Shown: positions 51,065 through 59,707, counted from the first letter of the stretch. The stretch is DNA of 64,000 nt from Mycolicibacterium sp. P1-5 (GCF_008329565.1 NZ_NPKT01000023.1:29941-93940); one strand, 5' to 3'. Program-made: numbers and translations. The notes: generated from the letters alone by a model not told the origin.

Positions 51065-52707
51065 GTGTCGACTCGCATGAGCAGCACCCCGCTCGGCGTC
51101 AGTCCGCCGCTGCTGGCCACCGCAACCTTGGCGCCCTCGACCTGCCGGTCACCGGCTTCGCCGCGCAGTTGGCTGACGGCCTCGTGGATCAGGCCCATGC
51201 CATGGGTGCGGCCGTGGGAGAGCTGACCGCCGTGTGTGTTCAGCGGCAACACCCCGCCGCGGGCGATGTTTGTGCCGCCGTCCAAGAAGTCCTTGGCTTC
51301 GCCGATGCCGCAGAATCCGAGGGCCTCAAGCCACGACAAGCAGTTGAAGGTGAACCCGTCGTAGAGTTCGGCAACGTCGACATCTTTGGGACGCAACGAG
51401 GTTCGCGTCCAAAGATGCGCCGACTGGCCCAGCACCTGCGGTTCGTGGGTCAGCGTCGTCTGGTCCCAGTCGGTACGTTCCACGATCTGGGTGCCGACCG
51501 CCTCGAACAACACGGGCGCCTTGGGCATGTCGCGTGCGGCCTCAACCGCGGAGACGATCACAGCGACAGCACCGTCGCAGGGCACATCGCAGTCGTAGAG
51601 CCCGAAAGGCGTGGTGATCGGCCGCGCAGACAGGTAGTCGTCCATGGTCATCGGGTCGCGATAGATGGCGGTCGGGTTGAGCGCGGCGTTGGCCCGCTGG
51701 TTGATCGCGATCCAGCCCAGTGTCTCGCGGGTGGTGCCGTACCGCGCGAAGTGCCGTTGGGCGTTGAGCGCCAACGTGTGTGCGGCCGAGGTCGCGCCGA
51801 ACGGCATCTGCCAGCTGTTGGTGCGCAGGCCGCCGGGCGGCGCCATCTTGCCCTGCTTGAGCAGTTCTTGGAACGTCGACTCCCACAGGGTGCGGAAGCA
51901 CAGCACGTGCCGGGCCATCCCGGTGGCGACGGCCATCATCGCCGCGATGATCGACCCGCCTGGCCCGAACGTGTCCATGCCGCCGTTGATCCACGTGGGG
52001 CGCAGCCCCAGCGCACCCTCCAACGCGGTTACGCCGCCTTCGCCCATCCCGGCGACGTCGAGGCCGGGGTAGGTGGACAACCCGTCGATGTCGGCGAACG
52101 TCAGACCGGCATCGGCCACCGCGGCCTCGCAGGCCTCGATGGTCAGCGACAGCGGGTTCACCATCAGTCGACGGCCCAGTCGCGATGCACCGATGCCGGT
52201 GATCGCCGAGCGCTCCTCGAACTTGGCGGCGGTCAGCGGCGGGCGGATGTGTGCGGCGAAGTCCTGCGGGGCGATTTCGTCGACCGGCTGCTCGGCGATC
52301 TGTTTGGGCGTCACCGGATGGAACAGCGGCAGATAGACGTCGTCGTTCTGCTCGAAGACGACCTCGACAAGCTGGCCCAGTTCCAGATCGGCGGGGTCGG
52401 CATCGATGATGTTGGTGGTCAGCCGAACTCGTGGATCTTCCTGGATCGCGACCTGGGCCACCACGTAGGGGGCGGGCAGCCCCGGAATGCTGAACCGCTC
52501 GTTGACGGTGAACGCCGACAGCACCGCCACGCCACTGACTGCGCGGGCCTTGAGGTCATGGCTTCCGCAGTATCGGCACACCGGCTGCGGTGGGTGGATC
52601 AGCGAGCTGCAGCTCTGGCATCCCTGGATGCGCAGGATGCCATCGGCGCCTGAGGTCCAGAAGAATTCGTTCTCATCGGAGACCTGGGGCAGCGGAGCGC
52701 GGGTCAC
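51061..52707 (-). CDS. Fused DUF35/thiolase-like (Ltp2-type) protein, probable retro-aldolase
   Basis: This 548-residue protein has residues 20-140 forming a DUF35 zinc-ribbon and OB-fold domain (Cys30, Cys33, Cys44, Cys47). From about residue 165 it is an SCPx/Ltp2-type thiolase-like domain ending in NTHGGQLSHGRTHGMGLIHEA. The usual thiolase nucleophile cysteine is absent (INGGMDTFGPGG), while Tyr in VAELYDGFTF is kept. In steroid-degrading actinobacteria Ltp2 and a DUF35 protein are separate chains that form an aldolase cleaving 3-hydroxyacyl-CoAs; here they are joined. It probably releases a ketone or aldehyde and a CoA ester. Confidence 0.85.
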   Translation of the reverse strand: MTRAPLPQVSDENEFFWTSGADGILRIQGCQSCSSLIHPPQPVCRYCGSHDLKARAVSGVAVLSAFTVNERFSIPGLPAPYVVAQVAIQEDPRVRLTTNIIDADPADLELGQLVEVVFEQNDDVYLPLFHPVTPKQIAEQPVDEIAPQDFAAHIRPPLTAAKFEERSAITGIGASRLGRRLMVNPLSLTIEACEAAVADAGLTFADIDGLSTYPGLDVAGMGEGGVTALEGALGLRPTWINGGMDTFGPGGSIIAAMMAVATGMARHVLCFRTLWESTFQELLKQGKMAPPGGLRTNSWQMPFGATSAAHTLALNAQRHFARYGTTRETLGWIAINQRANAALNPTAIYRDPMTMDDYLSARPITTPFGLYDCDVPCDGAVAVIVSAVEAARDMPKAPVLFEAVGTQIVERTDWDQTTLTHEPQVLGQSAHLWTRTSLRPKDVDVAELYDGFTFNCLSWLEALGFCGIGEAKDFLDGGTNIARGGVLPLNTHGGQLSHGRTHGMGLIHEAVSQLRGEAGDRQVEGAKVAVASSGGLTPSGVLLMRVDT

Positions 52708-53000
52708 TGGGCGAAGCCCCAGCGGGCCTCGAAGGCCGGCGATTCGTCGGTCGACGGCGTGGTCACTGGTCGGGTCTCGCCGTCGAACTCATTGTCACTC
52801 ATCTCGATGATCGCGTGCACCGGGCAGTCGAACAGCGCCCGCCGGACATCGTCACGGTCGGCCTCGCTCACGCTGCCGTCACCGATCAGGGACGCATAGC
52901 CCCAGTCGTCGAGCGAAAAGTGTTTGGGCGCATGTTTGGCACAGATACCAAAGCCGTCACACAGCGTGCGGTCCAACCGAATTCGCATCTCACCGCTCAT
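52704..53000 (-). CDS. [3Fe-4S]-type ferredoxin
   Basis: This 98-residue ferredoxin has ligands Cys14, Cys20 (CDGFGIC) and Cys59 (DCP), the CX5C...CP pattern, and a 35-residue acidic C-terminal tail that the other ferredoxin lacks. It overlaps the NuoF-like gene (ATGA) and the DUF35 fusion gene by four bases. It probably carries electrons between the NuoF-like flavoprotein and an oxygenase. Confidence 0.9.
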   Translation of the reverse strand: MSGEMRIRLDRTLCDGFGICAKHAPKHFSLDDWGYASLIGDGSVSEADRDDVRRALFDCPVHAIIEMSDNEFDGETRPVTTPSTDESPAFEARWGFAQ

Positions 53001-54304
53001 GGCTGCGTCACCGCCTCCACCTCGTAGGGTCGGTGGGCACTGAAGCGACCTGCGCCACACGGATCGCAGGCGCCGCCCAGATGCGCTTCGACAACTGCGG
53101 GGAAATGCTTGAACAGGCTGCCCGCCACATTGGCCGCGCCGTCCAGGGTGGCGCAGGCGCCCCGGCCGCGCAGCACCACCGACCACCGCTCCAGCCGGGC
53201 AACGTCCTCGGCGGTCGCCACACCGTCGCGCAGCGCGCCTGCGGCCGCGGCCATTGCCGCCGTGCCGTTGAAGCATGACCCGCACTGTCCGGCGTTCTCG
53301 CGGTCGAAATAGGCCAGCACGGAAGCCGCCACCGCCACCGGGCAATCGTCGGTCAGAATCGCCACCGCGCCGCACCCCAGCCCGCACCCCAGCTCCCGGA
53401 ACGTCTCGTGATCCAGGGTGGTGTCGAGCACGTCGCGGTTCAGCAGCCCGGCGAAGTACCCGCCCATCAGCGCACCCTGCACCGATTCTGGTGAAACACC
53501 GTGTAAGGCAAGCAGATCGGTGAATGGCATGCCGTGCGGCACTTCATAGAGGGCCGGTGGGCGCCCTGCGCCGGTGATCGTCATCAGGAACGTGCCCGGC
53601 GACGCCGACGTGCCGGCCGAGCGGAAGGTCGCGGCTCCGCTGCGCTGCAGATACGGCAGGTTCGCCAACGTCTCGACATTGCTCACCAACGTGGGATGGC
53701 CTGCCACACCGTGCTGGAACGGCCGCGGGGGCTTGTCTGTCGGCTTGGCCGGTCCGCCGTTGACGGCCCGCACCGCAGCGGTTTCCTCACCCGCGACGTA
53801 GCCGGGGTCCACCGTCACGATCGAGATCCCCAGGCCGCCAAGCGTATCGAAACCTACTTCGCTCAACGCGGTGTCGACGGCGCGGGCCGCGTCCAGGTCG
53901 GAGACGTAGACCACGGCCCGTTGCGCACCGACCAACCGGGCGGCAAGTCGCACGCCGTCGAGTACCAGGTGCGGACGATGGCGCAGCAGCCAGCGGTCCT
54001 TCACCGAAGCCGGCTCGCCCTCCTCACCGTTGGCCAGGACCACGGTCTCATGGCCGCGGGTATGCGCGGAGCGGACCGTGCGCAACTTGATCGCCAAGGG
54101 GAAGGCGGCGCCGCCGCGGCCTAGCAGACCGGAGCCCTCCACTTCGGCGAGCAGGGTTTCGGCGCTGTCCAGCGGCGCGTATCCACCGGTGGACAGATAG
54201 GCACTATGCGTCTCCACCGTCGCAGGCAGCCGCAACAGTCGGGGGGTGCAGCCCGGTGCGCTGGCGACGGTCAAGGCCGTGCTCGCTGGCGCGGTCGCAT
54301 TCAT
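52997..54304 (-). CDS. NuoF-like NADH:ferredoxin oxidoreductase
   Basis: This 435-residue protein resembles the 51-kDa flavoprotein of complex I. It has FMN/NADH region GRGGAAFPLAIKLRT and VLANGEEGEP, an SLBB-like domain, and a 4Fe-4S site with ENAGQCGSCFNG plus a later cysteine in RGRGACATL. As a stand-alone protein next to a 3Fe-4S ferredoxin it should pass NADH electrons to that ferredoxin, replacing the usual ferredoxin reductase of P450 systems. First gene of the six-gene operon running down to 48571. Confidence 0.85.
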   Translation of the reverse strand: MNATAPASTALTVASAPGCTPRLLRLPATVETHSAYLSTGGYAPLDSAETLLAEVEGSGLLGRGGAAFPLAIKLRTVRSAHTRGHETVVLANGEEGEPASVKDRWLLRHRPHLVLDGVRLAARLVGAQRAVVYVSDLDAARAVDTALSEVGFDTLGGLGISIVTVDPGYVAGEETAAVRAVNGGPAKPTDKPPRPFQHGVAGHPTLVSNVETLANLPYLQRSGAATFRSAGTSASPGTFLMTITGAGRPPALYEVPHGMPFTDLLALHGVSPESVQGALMGGYFAGLLNRDVLDTTLDHETFRELGCGLGCGAVAILTDDCPVAVAASVLAYFDRENAGQCGSCFNGTAAMAAAAGALRDGVATAEDVARLERWSVVLRGRGACATLDGAANVAGSLFKHFPAVVEAHLGGACDPCGAGRFSAHRPYEVEAVTQP

Positions 54305-54357
54305 CGGTCACCTCTTCTGATTCGGGCACCCGGCGCATGCTCGCTAGGCTGAGGCCC

Positions 54358-54840
54358 ATGAGAACGGCGGTGGTGCGTGTCGATGTCGACCCGTCGGGTG
54401 AGCTCACGCCGGCGCAGCTCGCCGAAGGCGTGGCGGCGTTGCGCGCGCTCGCCGATGACAGTGGTGCGACCGTGATCGACAACAACCTCGCTGCGATGCC
54501 GCGCGGCCGCCGAGAGGCCGAGCTGCTGATCAGCAATACCGCGGCCGTCGATCCTGAGGAGCTCAAGCGTATCGGAGTCACCCTGTGCGCCAAGGCGTTC
54601 GGCACTTCCCCGGTGATCGGCGTGGTGACGTATGTCAGCCGTGGCACCGATGAGGACGCGCATGGGGTGCTGGCGGGTTTCGGCCTGCACGGCGAGATCG
54701 CCCGGTCGCCGGGTGGCGATGGCTACGACATCCTGCACGTCACGCTGAGCAAGGCCGACATGTTGCGTATCCCGGAGAGCCGGGTGCACACCGCGCTGGA
54801 GGCCTCCACCAATGCCGAGGTCCACATCCGCCTGGTCTAG
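54358..54840 (+). CDS. Conserved hypothetical protein, 160 aa
   Basis: It begins MRTAVVRVDVDPSGELTPAQLAEGV, with alternating strands and helices, no membrane helix and a lone cysteine (TLCAKAFGT). It is divergent from the NuoF-like operon with only 53 bp between the starts, so both share a compact promoter region. No family recognised; the fold looks cytosolic alpha/beta. Confidence 0.65.
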   Translation: MRTAVVRVDVDPSGELTPAQLAEGVAALRALADDSGATVIDNNLAAMPRGRREAELLISNTAAVDPEELKRIGVTLCAKAFGTSPVIGVVTYVSRGTDEDAHGVLAGFGLHGEIARSPGGDGYDILHVTLSKADMLRIPESRVHTALEASTNAEVHIRLV

Positions 54841-54854
54841 GTACAACCGAACGC

Positions 54855-55763
54855 TCATCGGCGCAGGAAGTCCAAAATGGCCGGGGCGGCCTGGACCCAG
54901 GTGTCGAACATGTTGAAGTGCTTGACCTTTCCGGATGCCCGGTCCTCGCCGGCGCGCTCCCAGGCGTCTTCCGGCCAGGGCGGGTCGATCAGCGTGGAGC
55001 CCTTGATGAGGCAGTTCACCTCGAGCGAGGTGCGCTTGGGGTGGTCCCAGTCGTTCTCGCCACCGCGGATGATCAGGGTGGGCACCTTGATGTCGCCGAA
55101 GAGTTCATCGTCGACGCCAGGGATCGCCTGACCGGGTTTCGGCACGAACGCATTGAGCCAGCGCAGTATGACCCGGAGAAACTCGTCGGGGTCCAGCGCC
55201 AGGATGCGGTCGGAGTTCGCCGGGTTATCGGCGATTCGTTCTTTCCATTCGTCCACATGCAGAAGGCCTTTGATGCCGAGACCGCGCACCGCCAGGATGC
55301 TCGGCACCAGGTAGTAGGAGCCGAGCACAAAGCTGCCGTAGACGCCGCCGACAATGTTCCACGTCACCAGCTTGGTGGCGATCTCGGGGTACAGGATCGT
55401 CGTCAGGATCGAATCACGGGCGCCACCTGAGCCGCCGGCGATGATGCACGGCCCGATGCCCAGTCCGGTGATCAAACCGTGCAATGTCTCGGCGCGCATG
55501 TGGGATTCGCTCTGCCCGTAGAACTGCAGGTCAGACTTTCCGCAGTTGGGCCGGTCCCACAGCAGAACCCGGTAACCGCCCTTGACCAGTTCCTCGGCCA
55601 GCGGGCGTAAGCCCTCGATGTCCTTGCCGTACCGGCCGCCGGGCGTCAGGGCGATGAAATCACCTGTCTTGCCCAGGATTTCGTAAACGACGTTGCCGCC
55701 GTTGATCTCCATGACCTGCTCGCCGTCACGCAGCTGCGGACCGGCGTTGGTGGCCGTGCTCAT
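54855..55763 (-). CDS. Alpha/beta hydrolase (meta-cleavage-hydrolase-like)
   Basis: This 302-residue protein has LTPGGRYG, LLWDRPNCGKSD, nucleophile Ser112 in GGSGGA, and a C-terminal GKVKHFNMF with a possible catalytic histidine. The pattern resembles C-C bond hydrolases and haloalkane-dehalogenase-like enzymes. The start at 55763 has GAGGGG upstream and drops an 18-residue extension. Last gene of an operon with a Rieske ferredoxin and two amidohydrolases. Confidence 0.85.
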   Translation of the reverse strand: MSTATNAGPQLRDGEQVMEINGGNVVYEILGKTGDFIALTPGGRYGKDIEGLRPLAEELVKGGYRVLLWDRPNCGKSDLQFYGQSESHMRAETLHGLITGLGIGPCIIAGGSGGARDSILTTILYPEIATKLVTWNIVGGVYGSFVLGSYYLVPSILAVRGLGIKGLLHVDEWKERIADNPANSDRILALDPDEFLRVILRWLNAFVPKPGQAIPGVDDELFGDIKVPTLIIRGGENDWDHPKRTSLEVNCLIKGSTLIDPPWPEDAWERAGEDRASGKVKHFNMFDTWVQAAPAILDFLRR

Positions 55764-55824
55764 GCGGTCCCCTCGCAGGCTCGGGTGCCGCATGTCCGCT
55801 GTTGATTCGCTCCGCAAGCGTCGC

Positions 55825-56217
55825 TCATGCCATCACCAGGACGTCATCGCCCACCACGCGTACGGGGTAGGTGCGGATGCTCCACTCGGGCTTGACGGCG
55901 GTGGTGCCGGTCGCCAACTCGAAGCCCCACTGGTGCCAGGGGCAGTAGATGTACTCCAGATCGCGCACCATCACCGCGTCGCCGGGAACGCTCTCGTCGA
56001 CGATGTTGCGGCCGCGAGGGCGTCCCGAGCAGAGCGGACCGCCCTCATGCGGGCAGTAGTTGGCGATGGCGTAGAACGTGCCGTTGACGTTGTACACCCC
56101 GACACCGTGCCGGCCGATCGGCACCAGTTTATGTGTGCCGGGCGGGATTTCGTCGACGGTCGCGACCACGTGCTCTCGGCCCTGCGCCAGGCGGGGCTGC
56201 TTCTGTGTTTCTGTCAT
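55825..56217 (-). CDS. Rieske [2Fe-2S] ferredoxin
   Basis: This 130-residue single Rieske domain has C55-P-H57 and C92-P-W-H95. It has no membrane helix and no catalytic iron domain, so it is a soluble Rieske ferredoxin or small accessory subunit. It lies seven bases after the amidohydrolase stop. It could donate electrons to the 36694 oxygenase or regulate an amidohydrolase partner. Confidence 0.92.
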   Translation of the reverse strand: MTETQKQPRLAQGREHVVATVDEIPPGTHKLVPIGRHGVGVYNVNGTFYAIANYCPHEGGPLCSGRPRGRNIVDESVPGDAVMVRDLEYIYCPWHQWGFELATGTTAVKPEWSIRTYPVRVVGDDVLVMA

Positions 56218-56223
56218 ATCTGC

Positions 56224-57369
56224 TCAGAACACCCGCGTCTGACCCTCGAGCGCCGGGATCGTCTCCGGCAGCCCATAGGTCTCGATCCCGTTGCGGAACA
56301 TCACCGCTTCCCGCGCGTGCTCGGGCAGGTGTTTGATCAGCCAGCGCGGGTCGTCGTAGGTCCAGTGCGGGTAGTCGGAGGAGAACAGCAGGATCTTCTC
56401 GCATTCCATCCATTCGAAGGCCCGCAGCAGCTCGGTCTTGTCCTCCGGGTAGTCCAACGGCTGGGTGGTCCACTTGATGTGGTCCTTGACGTACTCACTC
56501 GGCTTGCGCTTGATGTCAAGCCACGATTTGCGAGCTTCGTAGATCGCGTCCATGCGCCACATCAGCGGCAGGATCCAGCTGAAGGCGTGCTCGACGAACA
56601 CGATTCGCAGGGTGGGGAACCGGTCGAATAGTCCGTCGAAGATCATGCTCATCACCTGGTTGGCGGCGAGCAGCGAGTAGCTGACCATGAAGTCGTGGTT
56701 GTAGCTGGGGAAGCCCACCGGCGGGATCGGCAGAGTCTCGTAGAAGCCCCGCGACAGATGGCAGCTGACCGGCTTGTTGATCTTGGTGGCCGCCGCCCAG
56801 ATCGGGTCGTATTTCGGGTCACCCCACGACGGCCGCGGCTCGGCCTTGATCATGACCTGGGCCATATATGGGTGCTCGCCCCACTTCTCGATCTCGCGCG
56901 CACCGCCTTCGGGGTCCTCGATCGCCACACAGATCGATCCGCGCCAGCGCTCGTGCCAGTTGGTCTTGTTGTCCAGCCAGTGCTCGGTCTGCCAGGTGTT
57001 GTGCGCGTAGCCCAACGCCGCGGTGGCTTCGGGCAGTCGGCAGGGCGCAAACGCGGGTTCGAGGATGCAGACATCGGCGCCGGCTTCCATCACGACCTGT
57101 TTGAGCGCGAGGTCGGGGTCGCTGCAGGCGAACTCGCCGTCGTCCGGGAAGGTGTCGACGCGCATCGCGTAGGCATGCGCATAGTCGGGACTGTCGTAGT
57201 AGATCGTCTCGCCGACCCGGTGGTTCTTGAAGTAGTTGGTCCGCAACGGCTCAGGGATGTACTCCTGCAGCACGCCCCGCTTGGGCACCGGATGGACATC
57301 GGAATCGACGCACCGGATCGCGACGCGTTCGGCGGGAGCGACCCGCTCCTGGCTATGGGTCAGAGTCAT
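56224..57369 (-). CDS. Amidohydrolase 2 family protein
   Basis: This 381-residue TIM-barrel protein begins CVDSDVHPVPKRGVLQEYIP, where D-x-D-V-H replaces the D-x-H-x-H motif. VSCHLSRG, VFVEHAFSWILPLMWRMDA and FSSDYPHWTYDD follow, the active-site segments of the family. The start at 57369 follows AAGGAG; the longer frame overlaps the upstream gene. It pairs with the next amidohydrolase and may form a complex or catalyse consecutive steps. Confidence 0.87.
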   Translation of the reverse strand: MTLTHSQERVAPAERVAIRCVDSDVHPVPKRGVLQEYIPEPLRTNYFKNHRVGETIYYDSPDYAHAYAMRVDTFPDDGEFACSDPDLALKQVVMEAGADVCILEPAFAPCRLPEATAALGYAHNTWQTEHWLDNKTNWHERWRGSICVAIEDPEGGAREIEKWGEHPYMAQVMIKAEPRPSWGDPKYDPIWAAATKINKPVSCHLSRGFYETLPIPPVGFPSYNHDFMVSYSLLAANQVMSMIFDGLFDRFPTLRIVFVEHAFSWILPLMWRMDAIYEARKSWLDIKRKPSEYVKDHIKWTTQPLDYPEDKTELLRAFEWMECEKILLFSSDYPHWTYDDPRWLIKHLPEHAREAVMFRNGIETYGLPETIPALEGQTRVF

Positions 57370-57392
57370 CGTGGTCTCCTTCGCTCTGCGAC

Positions 57393-58487
57393 TCAGTGTG
57401 TTCCGACGCCGGCCGGGATGTCTATGCCGTAGAGCCGCGCAGCGTTGCGCCAGCACACCTTCTCCCGCTGCTCGGCCGTCCATGCGACGGGCAATGCGCG
57501 GACGTCGCCGCAATGCCAGTGCGGGTAGCTCGAGCCGAACATCAGCATGTCCTCTTTACCGGTGAACGACAGCCATTCGTCGGCGAACTCGGCATCGCCG
57601 GGTCCGTCGAGACTGTTGTGGATGAAGTGAACGTGTCCCGGGAGGTAATCGCTGGGCATCTTCGGCGCCCACGGCGTCTGCTCCAAGTGCGGGCGTCCGA
57701 AGCAGTCCATCCGCCACATGAACGGTGTCATCATGTCACCGGCACCGTCGGCGAAGACGAACTTCAGGTCCGGCCACCGCTCGAAAACGCCCTCGGCGAT
57801 CAGGTTCATCAGGTGGTAGATGTAATTCAGCGACATGAAGCCCAGGTACTGCTCGTAGGTCCGCGTGTGCCCAGACGGGGTCGGCGGATATGCGATGCCC
57901 TCGCCGGTCTCGATGTGAGTGGCTACCGGCAGGCCGGCGTCGACGGCCGCCTGCCACAGGTCCCAGAACTGCGGCTTGCCGTACAGCTCCCGGGACTGCA
58001 GCGGGATACCGATCTGGACGACGCGCGGGTGGTTTTTGTACTTCTCGATCTCGCGCAACGCGCCGCGGATGTCGTCGGGGTTCACCCGGATGGTGCCGCG
58101 GAAGCGCTCGCCGAATTCCGGATGATCCAGCCAGCGCGACACCAGCATCTCGTTGTGGGCGGCCAGGATCGCGGTACCCAGGTGCCGGTCCGGCATGATG
58201 CCGCGGCCCATCGGATGCAGCACTGCGACGTCGACCCCGCGATCGCCGAACAGCTGCTGGGCCACGAAGGCCGGGTCGGATCCCGGGTATTGGCGGTCCG
58301 GTCCGCGCGTTCCGTCCAGATACTCGCCGCCCGGTGCGCCGTACCAGTCCATCTCGTAGTCGGGGAAGCCGCGGCTCTTGAACGGCTCTCGCATCACGCC
58401 GCGCAACTCGGGGGTGGACCCGAAGAAAATATGCACGCTCGCGTCGATGACGGGAGTCGTGGTCCCGTCGCGGTGGTCTATCACCAC
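57393..58487 (-). CDS. Amidohydrolase 2 family protein
   Basis: This 364-residue protein has strand-1 motif VIDASVHIF, then VATHIETGEG, VFADGAGDMMTPFMWRMD and FGSSYPHWHCGD. It is related to its neighbours, but the strand-1 region has only one histidine. First gene of a four-gene operon. A TetR-type palindrome (58539-58553) lies 52 bp upstream, shared with the divergent dehydrogenase pair. GTG start (58487; 58484 possible). Confidence 0.86.
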   Translation of the reverse strand: MVIDHRDGTTTPVIDASVHIFFGSTPELRGVMREPFKSRGFPDYEMDWYGAPGGEYLDGTRGPDRQYPGSDPAFVAQQLFGDRGVDVAVLHPMGRGIMPDRHLGTAILAAHNEMLVSRWLDHPEFGERFRGTIRVNPDDIRGALREIEKYKNHPRVVQIGIPLQSRELYGKPQFWDLWQAAVDAGLPVATHIETGEGIAYPPTPSGHTRTYEQYLGFMSLNYIYHLMNLIAEGVFERWPDLKFVFADGAGDMMTPFMWRMDCFGRPHLEQTPWAPKMPSDYLPGHVHFIHNSLDGPGDAEFADEWLSFTGKEDMLMFGSSYPHWHCGDVRALPVAWTAEQREKVCWRNAARLYGIDIPAGVGTH

Positions 58488-58538
58488 AACCGCCTTCCGG
58501 TGATCCGTCTCTGGTGTAAATCCAAGTTCTTCAACTGC

Positions 58539-58553
58539 AAGAATACTGTTCTC
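58539..58553. promoter_or_regulatory. TetR-type operator, amidohydrolase/dehydrogenase pair
   Basis: AAGAATACTGTTCTC matches the island family except for the first base. It is followed by a weak GAGAGTAGAACCTCG element at 58560-58574. It sits between divergent operons, so it could control both. Confidence 0.7.
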
Positions 58554-58658
58554 GCGATTGAGAGTAGAACCTCGTTACCACTCTGCCTCACCCGACCGTA
58601 GGCAGCAAGCAAATCAGCCGGTAGAGTGCGATACCGTCTTAGGAGAACCTGTGGTGCG

Positions 58659-58698
58659 CGAATGGAGAATTTGGTTTCCATTCGGATGGTTCCCATCC
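58659..58698 (+). promoter_or_regulatory. Two consecutive hairpins in a leader
   Basis: CGAATGGA (58659-58666) pairs with TCCATTCG (58677-58684). Then GGATGG (58684-58689) pairs with CCATCC (58693-58698). The second hairpin ends three bases before the GGAGG ribosome binding site of the dehydrogenase pair. The two share base 58684, so they could be mutually exclusive at their junction. Confidence 0.5.
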
Positions 58699-58714
58699 GT
58701 GCAGGAGGCAGCGA

Positions 58715-59707
58715 GTGCTACTGGAATTCGATGCTGATCAGCGGTTGTGGCAGGACACCGTGCGCGACGCGGTGGCCAAGCAGTGCCCGGCGTCCCTGAT
58801 CCGCGGGATCGCCGAGGACGGCGTCGACCCGACCCCGCTGTGGGAGTCGTATGTGGAAGCGGGGTGGACCGAGCTGGCCGAGCCGGAGAACGCCGTCGAG
58901 TTGGCGATCGTGCTGGAGGAATTCGGCCGCGCCACCGATCCCACGCCGTTCCTGGCCACCCTCACCCAATTCGCACCGCTGGCCGGTGGCCGCTACGACC
59001 CGAAAGAGGCGGGCACCGCGGTCTACTCCGGGGTCACCGCTCATCGAGCTGCTGACCGCTGGGTACTCACCGGAACCTCGCGGTACGTGCTCGACGGCGA
59101 CCGGGCCCAGAAGCTCGCGGTGGTGACCGATGCCGGAGTGTTCCTCGTCGACGCCGCCGTCGCCACCGCGACCCGAGTTCCGGTGTTCGACCCGGTGATG
59201 CATGTTGCCGACCTCACCTTCCCGGGTGTGGTGGTGTCCGACGACGACCGGATACACGCCGACCCTGAGCGGGCTCGTCACGTCGCACTGACCGGGATAG
59301 CGATCACGACGGTCGGCGCGTGCCAGCGGATCCTCGACCTCGCTCTGCAGCACGTGCGGGATCGACATCAGTTCGGCGTGCCGATCGGTTCTTTCCAGGC
59401 CGTGCAGCACAAGGCGGTCGACATGCACGTCGCGATCGAACGGGCCCGCGCCCTGGCGTATTTCGCCGCGCTGACCATCAGCGCCGATGATCCGCGCCGA
59501 CGGCTGGCCGCCGCCATGGCGAAGGCGGCGGCCGGTGACTGCCAGTCGGTGGTCTTCCGCCACGGCCTGCAGCTGTTCGGCGCCATGGGGTTCACGTGGG
59601 AGAACGATGTCCAATTTGCGCTCAAGCGCGCCAAGGCCGGTGAGCTCATGCTGGGCGGCGCCGCCGAACACCGCGCGCTGATCGCCGACGAGTACCGGGA
59701 ACTGTAG
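58715..59707 (+). CDS. Acyl-CoA dehydrogenase, short partner (pair 3)
   Basis: This 330-residue protein starts at a GTG preceded by GGAGG. It keeps RHQFGVPIGSFQAVQHKAVDM and QLFGAMGFTWENDVQFALKRA (signature 2) and lacks SEPGAGSD. The long partner follows with no gap. It also has a reduced middle domain. Expected to form a heteromeric dehydrogenase with the next gene product. Confidence 0.9.
   Translation: MLLEFDADQRLWQDTVRDAVAKQCPASLIRGIAEDGVDPTPLWESYVEAGWTELAEPENAVELAIVLEEFGRATDPTPFLATLTQFAPLAGGRYDPKEAGTAVYSGVTAHRAADRWVLTGTSRYVLDGDRAQKLAVVTDAGVFLVDAAVATATRVPVFDPVMHVADLTFPGVVVSDDDRIHADPERARHVALTGIAITTVGACQRILDLALQHVRDRHQFGVPIGSFQAVQHKAVDMHVAIERARALAYFAALTISADDPRRRLAAAMAKAAAGDCQSVVFRHGLQLFGAMGFTWENDVQFALKRAKAGELMLGGAAEHRALIADEYREL

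Noticed and set aside
51169..52653. 494-residue + strand frame opposite the DUF35 fusion
   Set aside because: The minus strand encodes recognisable DUF35 and thiolase-like domains and overlaps its operon neighbours correctly.
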